Assembly (NCBI GenBank): GCA_016401345.1
Contig: JAEACG010000006.1
Span: 62,001-126,000 of the forward strand
Source of the DNA: Fictibacillus nanhaiensis
GTDB lineage: Bacteria > Bacillota > Bacilli > Bacillales > Fictibacillaceae
Direction of reading: 5' to 3'
Length of the DNA stretch: 64,000 nt
Part shown: positions 16,591-25,421 of the stretch, in pieces
Layout of the letters: the number at the start of each line of letters is the position of its first letter
Position numbering within the stretch: position 1 is the first letter of the stretch
Translations under genes and position numbers: made by a program
Notes under the pieces: model-generated
The model's database searches: none
Seen by the model: only the letters and a program-made list of their open reading frames with translations
What the model was told of the DNA's origin: nothing

Positions 16591-18263
16591 TGAGTTTTCC
16601 AAAAAAAGTTGAGAATTTGTTAAAAACGATCTATGGCGAAGAATTTTCATCTACCTATAAAGATGAAATCATAAAGCTTGTTGATGGGTGGAAAGAGAAG
16701 AAGTGGAGCGAGACAGCTCCACTTTCTGAAAAAAATGTGTATCTGATCACGTACGGCGACATCATTAAAGAAGAAGGAGAATCAACGTTAAAAACGCTGA
16801 ACAAGTTCATTAACGAATACGCGGCAGATGAGATTACGGATGTACATTTGTTACCGATGTTTCCGTATACGTCTGACGATGGTTTTTCGGTCGTTGATTA
16901 TCGTGAGATTCACCCTGAACTAGGGAACTGGTCGGATATTGAACATTTCTCAAGCGATTATCGTTTAATGTTTGATTTTGTGGCGAACCATATGTCGAAG
17001 TCGAGCAAGTGGTTTCAAGGCTATCTGAAGGGTGAGGCAGAATATGCGAACTATTTTACCCCGAAAGAAGAAGGTTTCGATGCTTCAAACGTCGTGCGTC
17101 CTCGCACCTCTCCGCTATTTCACGAGTACGAAGGTGGAAAGACTGCGTGGACCACATTCTCTGAAGACCAGGTGGATGTGAACTTTAAGCATTTTCCTGC
17201 GTTGCTGGAGATGACGGATATTTTACTGAATTACGCGAACCGCGGTGGGACAAGCATTCGCCTAGACGCGATCGGTTTCATGTGGAAAGAATCAGGTACG
17301 ACTTGTATTCATCTTCCTCAAACACATGCAATCATTCAGTTGTGGCGTGAGATTTTAGAAGAGCTGAAGTTAAACACGCTCTTGATCACAGAGACAAATG
17401 TTCCGCATAAAGAGAATATCAGCTATTTTGGTGACGGAAACAATGAAGCACATATGGTGTACCAATTTTCACTACCGCCGCTCGTATTGCACACGTTAAC
17501 GACTCATGATGCGAGTAAGCTGACGGGTTGGGCGAAGTCGATTGAAAAGGTGTCTGATTCGGCTACGTACTTTAACTTTTTAGCGAGTCATGACGGTATC
17601 GGCATGCGTCCAACAGAAGGAATTTTAACAGAAGATGAGCGTTCCTCATTGGCTAAAAAAGTGTTGAGTAACGGCGGTCGTGTTTCGTATAAAAGTAACC
17701 CAGACGGAACGGAATCTCCTTACGAGCTGAACATCAATTACATGGATGCGCTCAACAATAAAGACGAAGATACGAGTGAAGATATGCAAGTGCAAAAAAT
17801 GCTTGCGGCACATTCCGTTTTGTTCTCCGTGATGGGTGTTCCAGCCGTCTATTATCATTCATTATTAGGGTCTGAAAACGATTATGAAGGATTGGAGTCG
17901 TCAGGAATCAACCGCCGGATCAATCGTCAAAAGTTTCAGTACGATGAGTTGGTAGCTGATTTGGAAACATCTACTCGACGTCAAAAAGTGTTTACAGGGT
18001 TGAAGCGTTTGATTCGTACGCGTCAGCAGGAAACGGCGTTCTCGCCATTCGCTTCACAGTCGATTGTAGATCTTGGGAAGCAGGTATTCTCACTGATTCG
18101 AAGAAATGAAGAAACAGGTGACACGGTGCTGTTCGTGATGAACGCATCGAACAAACTGATCGATGTGGAACTTCCTTTCGGCGGGCAAGACTTGTGGAGT
18201 GGCAATTCTGTTGAGAGAACTGTTGAACTTGTTCCGTATCAGTTTATGTGGATTAAAAAATAA
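16590..18263 (+). CDS. GH13_18 enzyme, likely glucosylglycerate phosphorylase
   Basis: The 557-residue protein belongs to the sucrose-phosphorylase subfamily of GH13. The nucleophile is Asp226 (RLDAIGF), the acid/base Glu268 (ITETNVPH) and the third acid Asp335 (ASHDGIGMRP). The segment FMWKESGTTCIHLPQTH matches the glucosylglycerate-phosphorylase branch (E. coli YcjM type), not sucrose phosphorylase. Length fits too. The reaction would release glycerate and a glucose phosphate. Because uptake here is by PTS, the true substrate may be 6-phospho-glucosylglycerate. The start overlaps the mngB stop. Confidence 0.85.
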   Translation: MSFPKKVENLLKTIYGEEFSSTYKDEIIKLVDGWKEKKWSETAPLSEKNVYLITYGDIIKEEGESTLKTLNKFINEYAADEITDVHLLPMFPYTSDDGFSVVDYREIHPELGNWSDIEHFSSDYRLMFDFVANHMSKSSKWFQGYLKGEAEYANYFTPKEEGFDASNVVRPRTSPLFHEYEGGKTAWTTFSEDQVDVNFKHFPALLEMTDILLNYANRGGTSIRLDAIGFMWKESGTTCIHLPQTHAIIQLWREILEELKLNTLLITETNVPHKENISYFGDGNNEAHMVYQFSLPPLVLHTLTTHDASKLTGWAKSIEKVSDSATYFNFLASHDGIGMRPTEGILTEDERSSLAKKVLSNGGRVSYKSNPDGTESPYELNINYMDALNNKDEDTSEDMQVQKMLAAHSVLFSVMGVPAVYYHSLLGSENDYEGLESSGINRRINRQKFQYDELVADLETSTRRQKVFTGLKRLIRTRQQETAFSPFASQSIVDLGKQVFSLIRRNEETGDTVLFVMNASNKLIDVELPFGGQDLWSGNSVERTVELVPYQFMWIKK

Positions 18264-18278
18264 AGTAGGTGGACACGG

Positions 18279-19421
18279 ATGAAGATTGTCATTGCTCCTG
18301 ATTCATTTAAAGAAAGTATGACAGCGGCTGAAGTCTGTAGAGCAGTGGAAGCTGGTTTCAAAAGTACGTTTCCCCAAGCAGAATATGTGCACGTTCCTGT
18401 TGGCGACGGTGGAGAAGGAACCGTTACATCGGTTGTTGATGCGACAGGCGGCGAGATGGTCGAAGTCCAGGCAACAGGTCCGCTCGGTGAAAAAGTAGAT
18501 GCATTTTACGGCGTAACAGGTGATGGGAAGACGGCAGTGATTGAGATGGCTGCCGCATCCGGTCTTCATCTTGTTCCGAGAGAGAAGCGAAATCCTTGTG
18601 TGACAACATCGCGCGGAACAGGTGAACTGATTCTGGATGCTTTGAATCGAGGAGTGGAACGGATCGTACTAGGTCTTGGTGGATCTGCAACAAATGACGG
18701 CGGTGCTGGCATGGCGTCTGCACTCGGTGTTAAGTTTTTGAATGTGAACGGTGAGGAATTGCCTGCTGGTGGTGAAGCGCTTCGTGAACTTTTGACCATT
18801 GATGTTTCTGGGCTGGATGCTAGATTGCAATCGGTTAAAGTGGATGTGGCGTGTGATGTGACAAATCCGTTAACGGGACCGCACGGGGCATCGGCAGTTT
18901 TTGGACCGCAAAAAGGTGCGACGCCAGATATGGTTGGCATTTTAGATGAAAGTTTAAAACGATACGCTGAAGTAGTGGAGCGAAATATTGGTGTTGCAGT
19001 AGATGAGTTACCAGGCGCGGGCGCTGCTGGCGGCCTTGGTGCAGGAGTTGTGGCGTTTTTAGACGGAAAGCTGCAGAGCGGAATTGATCTTGTGCTTGAT
19101 GTAATTCATTTTGAAGATAGGGTTCGTGATGCGGATCTCGTCATTGTAGGAGAAGGACGGATTGATTCTCAAACCATTCACGGCAAAGCGCCAGTTGGTG
19201 TAGCGAAACGAGCGAAGACTGTTGTGGAAGGTGTACCCGTTGTTGCGATTGCTGGCAGCATAGGTCCTGATTATGAAGCGGTGTATGATCACGGAATTGA
19301 TGCTGTTTTTAGCGTGGTAAACTGTGTGGTGACGTTAGAGGAAGCATTGTTGCATGGAGCGACTAATGTGGAAAAAACAGCGGAAAACATTGCGCGTTTG
19401 ATACATTTGAAAATAAATTAG
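18279..19421 (+). CDS. glxK: Glycerate kinase
   Basis: The 380-residue protein is a GarK/GlxK-type glycerate kinase. Its typical blocks are MKIVIAPDSFKESMTAAEVC at the N-terminus, VGDGGEGT near residue 41, LGLGGSATNDGGAGMA near 129 and GAGAAGGLGAG near 247. It phosphorylates D-glycerate to 2-phosphoglycerate (the usual product of this class), feeding lower glycolysis. It is the last gene of the operon, 15 bp after the GH13 gene. It accounts for the glycerate that both upstream glycosidases would release. A strong terminator overlaps its stop codon. Confidence 0.93.
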   Translation: MKIVIAPDSFKESMTAAEVCRAVEAGFKSTFPQAEYVHVPVGDGGEGTVTSVVDATGGEMVEVQATGPLGEKVDAFYGVTGDGKTAVIEMAAASGLHLVPREKRNPCVTTSRGTGELILDALNRGVERIVLGLGGSATNDGGAGMASALGVKFLNVNGEELPAGGEALRELLTIDVSGLDARLQSVKVDVACDVTNPLTGPHGASAVFGPQKGATPDMVGILDESLKRYAEVVERNIGVAVDELPGAGAAGGLGAGVVAFLDGKLQSGIDLVLDVIHFEDRVRDADLVIVGEGRIDSQTIHGKAPVGVAKRAKTVVEGVPVVAIAGSIGPDYEAVYDHGIDAVFSVVNCVVTLEEALLHGATNVEKTAENIARLIHLKIN

Positions 19422-19450
19422 CCCCTTGCTCTCAAGGGGCTTTTCTTTTT
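19420..19450 (+). terminator. Rho-independent terminator of the hexosyl-glycerate operon
   Basis: GCCCCTTG / CAAGGGGC with a CTCT loop is followed by TTTTCTTTTT. The stem starts inside the TAG stop codon. Confidence 0.9.
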
Positions 19451-19537
19451 AGGATTTGAGAATTTTAAATTTGAAATGGTCTAGAAATGAACGATCGAGG
19501 ACTTTTTGTGAAGCAATCTACACGACTTGATATGAGG

Positions 19538-19864
19538 TTAATGCTTTTGTTTTTGCATCACTTTTAATAACCCAATCACATCATCATTTTGGCTAACTTC
19601 GATCCGACTGACAGTGGCTTTAACATCTTTTACATCTGTTTCTAATGTATCCAGTCTAGTAACAATCTGTTGTTGGCCAGTTTCTAAGGTCGTTACCTTA
19701 TTATCTAGATTGGTCACTTTATTATCTAGATTGTTCACTTTATTATCCAAGTTACTCACTTTATTATCCAAGTTACTCACTTTATTATCCAGTTCAGAAA
19801 CCTTATTATCGATGCTGAGTAATTTAACTAGAATTTCATTCAGTACTTTTTCCACATTTCTCAC
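19538..19864 (-). CDS. Coiled-coil heptad-repeat protein (108 aa)
   Basis: Most of the protein is a perfect heptad series of the type LDNKVSN, repeated about six times (residues ~18-60), then more heptads. A textbook coiled coil with hydrophobic a/d positions is expected. The C-terminal third (TLETDVKDVKATVSRIE) continues the coil. The ribosome binding site is excellent (AAAGGAGGTGAG). It has no signal or membrane segment. Its family function is unknown; such proteins are widespread in Bacillus and are sometimes annotated as DUF or tape-measure-like. Confidence 0.75.
   Translation of the reverse strand: MRNVEKVLNEILVKLLSIDNKVSELDNKVSNLDNKVSNLDNKVNNLDNKVTNLDNKVTTLETGQQQIVTRLDTLETDVKDVKATVSRIEVSQNDDVIGLLKVMQKQKH
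19698..19823 (-). repeat. 21-bp tandem repeat inside the heptad-repeat gene
   Basis: Six 21-bp units starting at 19698, 19719, 19740, 19761, 19782 and 19803 encode the LDNKVxN heptads; units 3 and 4 are identical. They are likely to arise by slippage and to change coil length between strains. Confidence 0.85.
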
Positions 19865-19927
19865 CTCCTTTATTAGTCTTCCTAAACATTTTACAATATA
19901 TAAAACTTATCGTACAGTTGGTGTAAA

Positions 19928-19943
19928 TTAAACAACTGTTTAA
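19928..19943. promoter_or_regulatory. Palindrome TTAAACA-N2-TGTTTAA upstream of pxpA
   Basis: TTAAACAACTGTTTAA has perfect 7-bp arms. It lies 19 bp before the pxpA start. Similar palindromes recur at 31643, 44045 and 51676, so a shared regulator may bind them. Confidence 0.5.
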
Positions 19944-19961
19944 AAAGTAGGAGGTCATTTC

Positions 19962-20729
19962 ATGAGTATTATTGATATTAACTGTGATATGGGCGAGAGT
20001 TTTGGCGCTTACAAACTCGGAACAGACGAAGAGATTTTAAAATACATAACATCAGCCAACATCGCATGTGGTTTTCATGCGGGAGATCCTGCGACGATGA
20101 GAAAAACCGTTAAATTAGCATTAGAGCATGGCGTTGGAATCGGTGTTCATCCGGGGTTGCCTGATCTGGCTGGATTCGGCCGCCGAAACATCGATATCTC
20201 TCCACAGGAAGCATATGAGATGGTGGTTTATCAGATTGGTTCGTTGTGGGGATTTGTACAGGCTGAAGGCGGAACGATTCAACACGTGAAACCGCATGGT
20301 GCGCTTTATAACATGGCAGCGGTGAATCGTGAACTGTCTGAAGCGATTGCCGAAGCCGTTTACAAAGTGAATCCTGAGCTTATTCTGTTCGGACTTGCAG
20401 GGAGTGAGCTCGTTCAGGCAGGTGAAAAGGTTGGGCTGCGCACAGCATCTGAAGTTTTCGCCGATCGTACGTATCAGCAAGATCGCACGCTTACTTCACG
20501 CAAATTGCCACATGCTGTGATTACGGATGATGATGCGGCTGTCGCACAAGTGATTCGTATGGCTAAAGAGGGAAAAGTGATGACGCAGCAAGATGTTGAC
20601 GTCGATATTAAGGCTGATACGGTTTGCATCCACGGTGATGGTGCGCATGCACTGAGTTTTGCGAAGAAAATTAGACAAACGTTAGAGGATTCTGGGATCT
20701 CTGTACGTAAAATCGGAGAAAGTATTTAA
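19962..20729 (+). CDS. pxpA: 5-oxoprolinase subunit A (LamB/YcsF family)
   Basis: The 255-residue protein has the YcsF hallmarks [28 protein letters not shown] and [10 protein letters not shown]. PxpA acts with PxpB and PxpC to open 5-oxoproline (pyroglutamate) to glutamate with ATP. In B. subtilis ycsF (pxpA) heads the same operon as pxpB and pxpC. Here it is alone, with its own ribosome binding site (AGGAGG) and a strong terminator, about 22 kb from pxpBC. It presumably works in trans with them. Promoter control may involve the TTAAACA palindrome just upstream. Confidence 0.93.
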   Translation: MSIIDINCDMGESFGAYKLGTDEEILKYITSANIACGFHAGDPATMRKTVKLALEHGVGIGVHPGLPDLAGFGRRNIDISPQEAYEMVVYQIGSLWGFVQAEGGTIQHVKPHGALYNMAAVNRELSEAIAEAVYKVNPELILFGLAGSELVQAGEKVGLRTASEVFADRTYQQDRTLTSRKLPHAVITDDDAAVAQVIRMAKEGKVMTQQDVDVDIKADTVCIHGDGAHALSFAKKIRQTLEDSGISVRKIGESI

Positions 20730-20743
20730 ATTAGACTGCAGCA

Positions 20744-20775
20744 AGCTCAAAGGAACGCACCTTTGAGCTCTTTTT
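20744..20775 (+). terminator. Terminator of pxpA
   Basis: AGCTCAAAGG / CCTTTGAGCT with loop AACGCA is followed by CTTTTT. Confidence 0.88.
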
Positions 20776-20815
20776 AATGTGTGGTAGATTGGTTTTTTGT
20801 GGTTAGGAGTGGTTT

Positions 20816-20945
20816 TCAGGTGGTGGAGGGACGATGAGCGGTAAAAAATGAAGTCTCACCGGTGGAAGCTCTCACTTTACAGGTAGAACGACCGACTTTA
20901 CCGGCGAACGTGTAACAAATATAGAAACACGTACCGTAAAACCCC
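20816..20945 (+). repeat. 21-bp phased repeat array B with terminal hairpin element
   Basis: Five units start at 20816, 20837, 20858, 20879 and 20900, exactly 21 bp apart. The core is ACCGGTGGAA (variants TCAGGTGG, AGCGGTAA, ACAGGTAG, ACCGGCGAACG). The last unit merges into the shared element ACGTGT...ACACGTACCGTAAAAC. It separates the pxpA terminator from the next gene. Confidence 0.85.
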
Positions 20946-21001
20946 TCTCTATGTCATAATAAATCTGGAAACTTCTACTAAAGAAAGGAAGCATCACACC
21001 T

Positions 21002-21604
21002 ATGATTTGGATTCTTTACCTTATCTTTTTTATTCTATCATTGACCCTCTCAATACTTGGTGCATCAACATGGATGTTCATCACGCTGCTACTATTTTTT
21101 GTAGCAGGCTCATTTCTAACTCTTCTCTATCCGTTAATGTGGCAAAAAGATGCTGAACAAGTAAAGAAGTACTTACTAAAATCAAAGCAGCCCTACCACC
21201 GCTTTTTATATGCATTTTTATATGAACAAGAAAGTGAGGCTGAAAAGAAGCTCACGAAAATTAAACAAGCTCAGGCGAGAAAATATGCTGAGATCATGCT
21301 TTTCACACAGCAAGAAAGATGGGCAGATGTGAAGGAGCTTCTACAGACTATGAAAAAAAGTGATCTCACCCTTTATTATTCTGCAATCGTTGCGATGGAA
21401 GAAGGCAGACAAGATGAATACGAGAATTACAAGAAACAATTGAAAGACCGCGATTATGTGACATGGTTAACAGTTGAAGAGCATCGACGCAACGGCAACA
21501 GAGACGAGGCCTTCGCTATTCTCGATAAACAAATAAGTACCTTAGGTGGGCTGAAATTACTATCCGCTCTTCACTATAAAAAGAAGCTACTACATACAGC
21601 CTAA
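21002..21604 (+). CDS. Membrane-anchored TPR-like protein (200 aa)
   Basis: Two N-terminal helices (residues ~3-22 and ~25-48) are followed by a long cytoplasmic helical region with TPR-like periodicity (AEIMLFTQQERWADVKELLQTM, then AIVAMEEGRQDEYENYKK). AAGGAAG precedes the ATG. It is a single-gene unit with its own terminator. It was not recognised beyond this; a scaffold or partner-binding role would fit. Confidence 0.7.
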   Translation: MIWILYLIFFILSLTLSILGASTWMFITLLLFFVAGSFLTLLYPLMWQKDAEQVKKYLLKSKQPYHRFLYAFLYEQESEAEKKLTKIKQAQARKYAEIMLFTQQERWADVKELLQTMKKSDLTLYYSAIVAMEEGRQDEYENYKKQLKDRDYVTWLTVEEHRRNGNRDEAFAILDKQISTLGGLKLLSALHYKKKLLHTA

Positions 21605-21607
21605 ACG

Positions 21608-21652
21608 TCAAAAACTAGAAATCCATTACAAGGAAATCTAGTTTTTTCTTTT
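21608..21652 (+). terminator. Rho-independent terminator
   Basis: AAAACTAGA / TCTAGTTTT with an imperfect inner stem and loop is followed by TTCTTTTTC. Confidence 0.7.
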
Positions 21653-21751
21653 TCCAGCACATTCCACGCGTCTTCGAGCTACCTTTATCCGACAAATAGC
21701 AGTATAATTAGGCATAAAAACATATTTTGTAAAAAGGCAGGAATATAGGGG

Positions 21752-24508
21752 ATGAATAATTTTAGATTCGGTATTCGCCAGAAAATCATTACTGGCTACA
21801 TTGTCATCATTGTCTGTTTAATTGCTGCTATTTTTGCGGTGACCAACCAGCTGGATAACATGAAGAGTGAGAGGAACTTTATCATCCAGCATGATATTGC
21901 GGTCAGGGACCTTACGAGTCAGATTGAAAAAGATTTGCTAACAATGGAGACGAACAAAAGGGGTTATCTGATTACAGGAGATGAGAGCTATCTTCAGTCT
22001 TATGATGAAGCTCGTTCAAAATGGACGAAGGACTTCAACACGCTGAACGAACTTCTCTCTGATAATCCGAATCAGCAAAAAAACGCTGCAACGATTAACG
22101 AAAACATTAAAGAATGGATCGCAGTTGCGGGAGATCCGCCTATTAAAATGAAGCAGCAGAACGATACGGCGGGTATCACGGAATTCTTCAGACTAGATCC
22201 AGGGAAAGAAAAGACAGCACAAGTGCTTCAGCAATTCGATTCTTTTCGAACAAAAGAAAAAGTACTTACTGAACAACGCGCGGATGATCTGAACGACCAG
22301 AATCGATACTTAGAGATCGGTCTTTTTAGTTTGCTAGGATTCGTTGTTATCGCATCCATTACGCTTGCTTATATTATTTCCGGTTCGATCATTAAGACGA
22401 TCAAAGCGGTAGTCGAGACGATTCGTGCCATGACGTCAGGCGGAAACTTGAGCAGCCGTATTCATGTGAAATCAAATGATGAGATCCGAGATTTAGGAGA
22501 AGCAACGAACGAACTGTTGAACTCTTTTGAAGAACGCGACTGGCTACAACGAAGTGTCACGGATGTTGTGAGTAGGAACCAAGGCGTTTCATCGCTTGAA
22601 ACGCTAGCGGAGATCTTCCTTTCTGCTACAGCACAGATCACGGAATCGTCGTACGGTGCCTTTTACATTAAAGAAGGTAAAGATGAGAACGTTCGCTTTG
22701 TTAAAAAAGGAGCGTTCGCGGACACTAATGCAGATGTAGGACGAGCTAGCTTTAAGCTAGGACAAGGTCTCATCGGCCAATGTGCACTCGAAAAACGAGT
22801 TCAAGTGATCGAAAAGATCGATGGAAACTATACGCTCATTTCTTCTGGACTTGGTGAAACAAAACCGAACAGCATCTTGATTGCGCCGATCGTGCACGAA
22901 GATGAAATTGTAGCCGTAATCGAGCTAGCGAGCCTAACGACTTACAGCAACCAGCACATTGCATTTATTGAAAAAGTGCTTGAAACGTTCGGACTCACGA
23001 TCAACCGAGTGATCGACCGAATGGAGATTGCAAGACTTCTATCTGAATCACAAGCGATGACAGAAGAACTGCAGGCGCAATCTGAAGAGCTTCAAACGCA
23101 ATCAGAAGAATTGCAGATGCAATCGGAAGAACTGCAGATGATCAACGAACAGCTTGAATCTCGATCACAAGATGCTGAGGAAAAATCGAAGGCACTTGAA
23201 ATCGCGAAAAAGGACCTTGAAGATAAGGCGAAGCAGTTAGAAACAGGATCTAAATACAAATCAGAGTTTTTGGCGAACATGTCTCATGAACTGAGAACTC
23301 CGCTTAACAGTATCTTGATTCTTTCCGAGATGCTTGCTGAAAATGGCAACCAGTCACTTTCTAACGAAGAGCTAGAGTTCGCTCGAGTCATCCATTCATC
23401 CGGACAAGATCTTCTGAATCTGATCAATGATATTTTAGATTTATCGAAGGTAGAAGCAGGTAAACTGGAGATCATGCTTAGTGAGGTGAACCTCAGTGAG
23501 TTCCCGAGTAACCTAGAGAGAAACTTTACGCATATTGCGGATCAAAAGAATCTTAATTTCACGATCAATATGGCTCCTGACGTACCACCACTTCTACAAA
23601 CAGACGAAAAACGTTTTCAGCAGATCGTAAAGAACCTGCTATCCAATGCGTTTAAGTTTACGGAAAAAGGATCCGTATCTGTTAGCGTGAAAAAGGTTGA
23701 GACAGATGTGATCTATAACGGTGTTGATTATTGGTTAGAAGTTGCGATCAAGGATACGGGAATCGGTATACCAAAAGAGAAGCATGCACTCATCTTCCAA
23801 GCTTTCCAGCAAGGAGATGGTGCAACGATTCGTAAGTATGGCGGCACAGGTCTTGGGTTATCGATCAGCAGTGAGTTTGCAAAGCTTTTAGGCGGAAGAC
23901 TGCACCTGCAAAGTGAAGAAGGAAAAGGAAGTACATTTAAACTTCTTATTCCAAGCATCTCAGATGAAAATGTTTCGGTTCAAACGTTCCTTGGTGCATC
24001 AGCTGAAGTGGCAACTGCACTTGAACAGTCAGGCAACCCGCTACCTGTCGCAGAACCACCTATAACAGCTAAAATCGTACCAGCAGAACCTGAGGCAGAA
24101 CAACCGCCTATCTCTGTTGATGAAGAGAACGTGTTCTACGGTAAAACGGTATTGATCACAGATGACGACAACCGAAATATCTTTGCGTTAAAAACAGCTC
24201 TAGAACAAAAAGGAATGAACATTTTGATCGCCAATAACGGCATGGAGTGTTTGGACGTTCTTGATGCAAACAAGAATATAGACCTGATCTTGATGGATAT
24301 TATGATGCCAGAGATGGATGGCTATGAAACGATGCAGCGCATTCGCGGAACCGGTGAGTACAAGGATCTGCCAATCATTGCGTTAACGGCAAAAGCGATG
24401 AAGAACGACCGTGAAAAGTGCCTGGAAGCAGGGGCGTCTGATTATATCAGCAAGCCGTTGAAGCTCGAACAGCTCTTTTCTGTGATGCACGTTTGGATGA
24501 CAAAGTGA
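21752..24508 (+). CDS. rsbK: Hybrid sensor histidine kinase, RsbK-like
   Basis: The 918 residues run as: TM1 (~11-30), CHASE3 extracytoplasmic sensor (~35-180), TM2 (~187-208), HAMP, GAF (~285-430), a coil with repeated QSEELQ heptads (~430-470), HisKA with His512 ([10 protein letters not shown]), HATPase with N, G1 and G2 boxes, and a receiver domain with phospho-acceptor Asp849 ([11 protein letters not shown]). This order, followed by a CheR-type gene and a PP2C phosphatase, matches the RsbK-RsbM-RsbY system that activates SigB in the B. cereus group. The repeated Glu-Glu pairs in the coil are plausible methylation sites for the next gene product. Confidence 0.88.
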   Translation: MNNFRFGIRQKIITGYIVIIVCLIAAIFAVTNQLDNMKSERNFIIQHDIAVRDLTSQIEKDLLTMETNKRGYLITGDESYLQSYDEARSKWTKDFNTLNELLSDNPNQQKNAATINENIKEWIAVAGDPPIKMKQQNDTAGITEFFRLDPGKEKTAQVLQQFDSFRTKEKVLTEQRADDLNDQNRYLEIGLFSLLGFVVIASITLAYIISGSIIKTIKAVVETIRAMTSGGNLSSRIHVKSNDEIRDLGEATNELLNSFEERDWLQRSVTDVVSRNQGVSSLETLAEIFLSATAQITESSYGAFYIKEGKDENVRFVKKGAFADTNADVGRASFKLGQGLIGQCALEKRVQVIEKIDGNYTLISSGLGETKPNSILIAPIVHEDEIVAVIELASLTTYSNQHIAFIEKVLETFGLTINRVIDRMEIARLLSESQAMTEELQAQSEELQTQSEELQMQSEELQMINEQLESRSQDAEEKSKALEIAKKDLEDKAKQLETGSKYKSEFLANMSHELRTPLNSILILSEMLAENGNQSLSNEELEFARVIHSSGQDLLNLINDILDLSKVEAGKLEIMLSEVNLSEFPSNLERNFTHIADQKNLNFTINMAPDVPPLLQTDEKRFQQIVKNLLSNAFKFTEKGSVSVSVKKVETDVIYNGVDYWLEVAIKDTGIGIPKEKHALIFQAFQQGDGATIRKYGGTGLGLSISSEFAKLLGGRLHLQSEEGKGSTFKLLIPSISDENVSVQTFLGASAEVATALEQSGNPLPVAEPPITAKIVPAEPEAEQPPISVDEENVFYGKTVLITDDDNRNIFALKTALEQKGMNILIANNGMECLDVLDANKNIDLILMDIMMPEMDGYETMQRIRGTGEYKDLPIIALTAKAMKNDREKCLEAGASDYISKPLKLEQLFSVMHVWMTK

Positions 24509-24521
24509 GGATCGACCACTG

Positions 24522-25376
24522 ATGAAGGATTTCTTATGGAACAACGATGACAACCAGGAGAATAGCATAACGGAAACACTTGAGATGGATCTGTTGTTAG
24601 AAGGATTGTACCGCGTATCTGGATTTGATTTTCGCCAGTATATGCGGTCCTCCATCCATCGACGTGTGCACAACCGCATGCAGCTCGAACAGATTCCAAC
24701 GATTACGGGAGTGCTGGAAAAAGTTCTGCACGAACCAGCTTTTATGACGACGCTGCTCAATGACTTTTCGATTAACGTAACGGAGATGTTTCGTAACCCG
24801 GAGTTTTTTCGTGCATTTCGCCAAAAGGTGATTCCTGAGTTGAGAGATCTACCGGAGATCCGTATTTGGCACGCAGGATGTGCCACGGGTGAAGAAGTAT
24901 ATTCTATGGCTATTTTGATGGAAGAAGAAGGCTTAAGTCATAAGACGAAATTTTATGCGACAGACATGAACGAACCAGTGCTGAACAAGGCGCGTTCAGG
25001 CATTCTGCCGCTGAGCAAGATGAGGACGTACACGAAGAACTATATGGCGGCTGGAGGCACTCAAGCATTTTCTGAATACTATACGACAGACGGCCACTTT
25101 GCTTATTTAAAGCCTTCGTTGTTAAAGCAGATCAGTTTTCTGCAGCATAACCTTGTGACAGATCATTCATTCAATGAATTTCACGTTATTCTTTGCCGAA
25201 ATGTCTTGATCTACTTTACGGCTGCTCTTCAAAATCAAGTGCATGAGCTGTTTTACGATAGCCTCAGCCCGAATGGTTTTCTTGGACTTGGTGATAAAGA
25301 ATCCATTCAATTTGCGGACTGTGCAGATAAGTACGCTGATTTTGCGGAACAAGTAAAAATCTATCAAAAAAAATAA
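24522..25376 (+). CDS. rsbM: CheR-type methyltransferase, RsbM-like
   Basis: This is a 284-residue protein with the CheR all-alpha N-terminal region (YRVSGFDFRQYMRSSIHRR), the SAM-binding motif HAGCATGEEVYSMAI and the later NVLIYF. It would transfer methyl groups to glutamates of a sensor protein. There is no receptor of the chemotaxis type and no CheB methylesterase here. The gene starts 13 bp after the kinase, so the kinase is the probable substrate, as for RsbM and RsbK in B. cereus. The assignment rests on context and domain order. Confidence 0.88.
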   Translation: MKDFLWNNDDNQENSITETLEMDLLLEGLYRVSGFDFRQYMRSSIHRRVHNRMQLEQIPTITGVLEKVLHEPAFMTTLLNDFSINVTEMFRNPEFFRAFRQKVIPELRDLPEIRIWHAGCATGEEVYSMAILMEEEGLSHKTKFYATDMNEPVLNKARSGILPLSKMRTYTKNYMAAGGTQAFSEYYTTDGHFAYLKPSLLKQISFLQHNLVTDHSFNEFHVILCRNVLIYFTAALQNQVHELFYDSLSPNGFLGLGDKESIQFADCADKYADFAEQVKIYQKK

Positions 25377-25421
25377 AGCAGGAAGAAGGGGTGTGAAAAC
25401 CTCTTCAATCCTGCTTTTTTA
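25377..25421. terminator. Bidirectional terminator between rsbM and rsbY
   Basis: AGCAGGA-a-GAAG... / ...CTTC-aa-TCCTGCT with TTTTTT on the + side. It lies between convergent genes. Confidence 0.8.
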
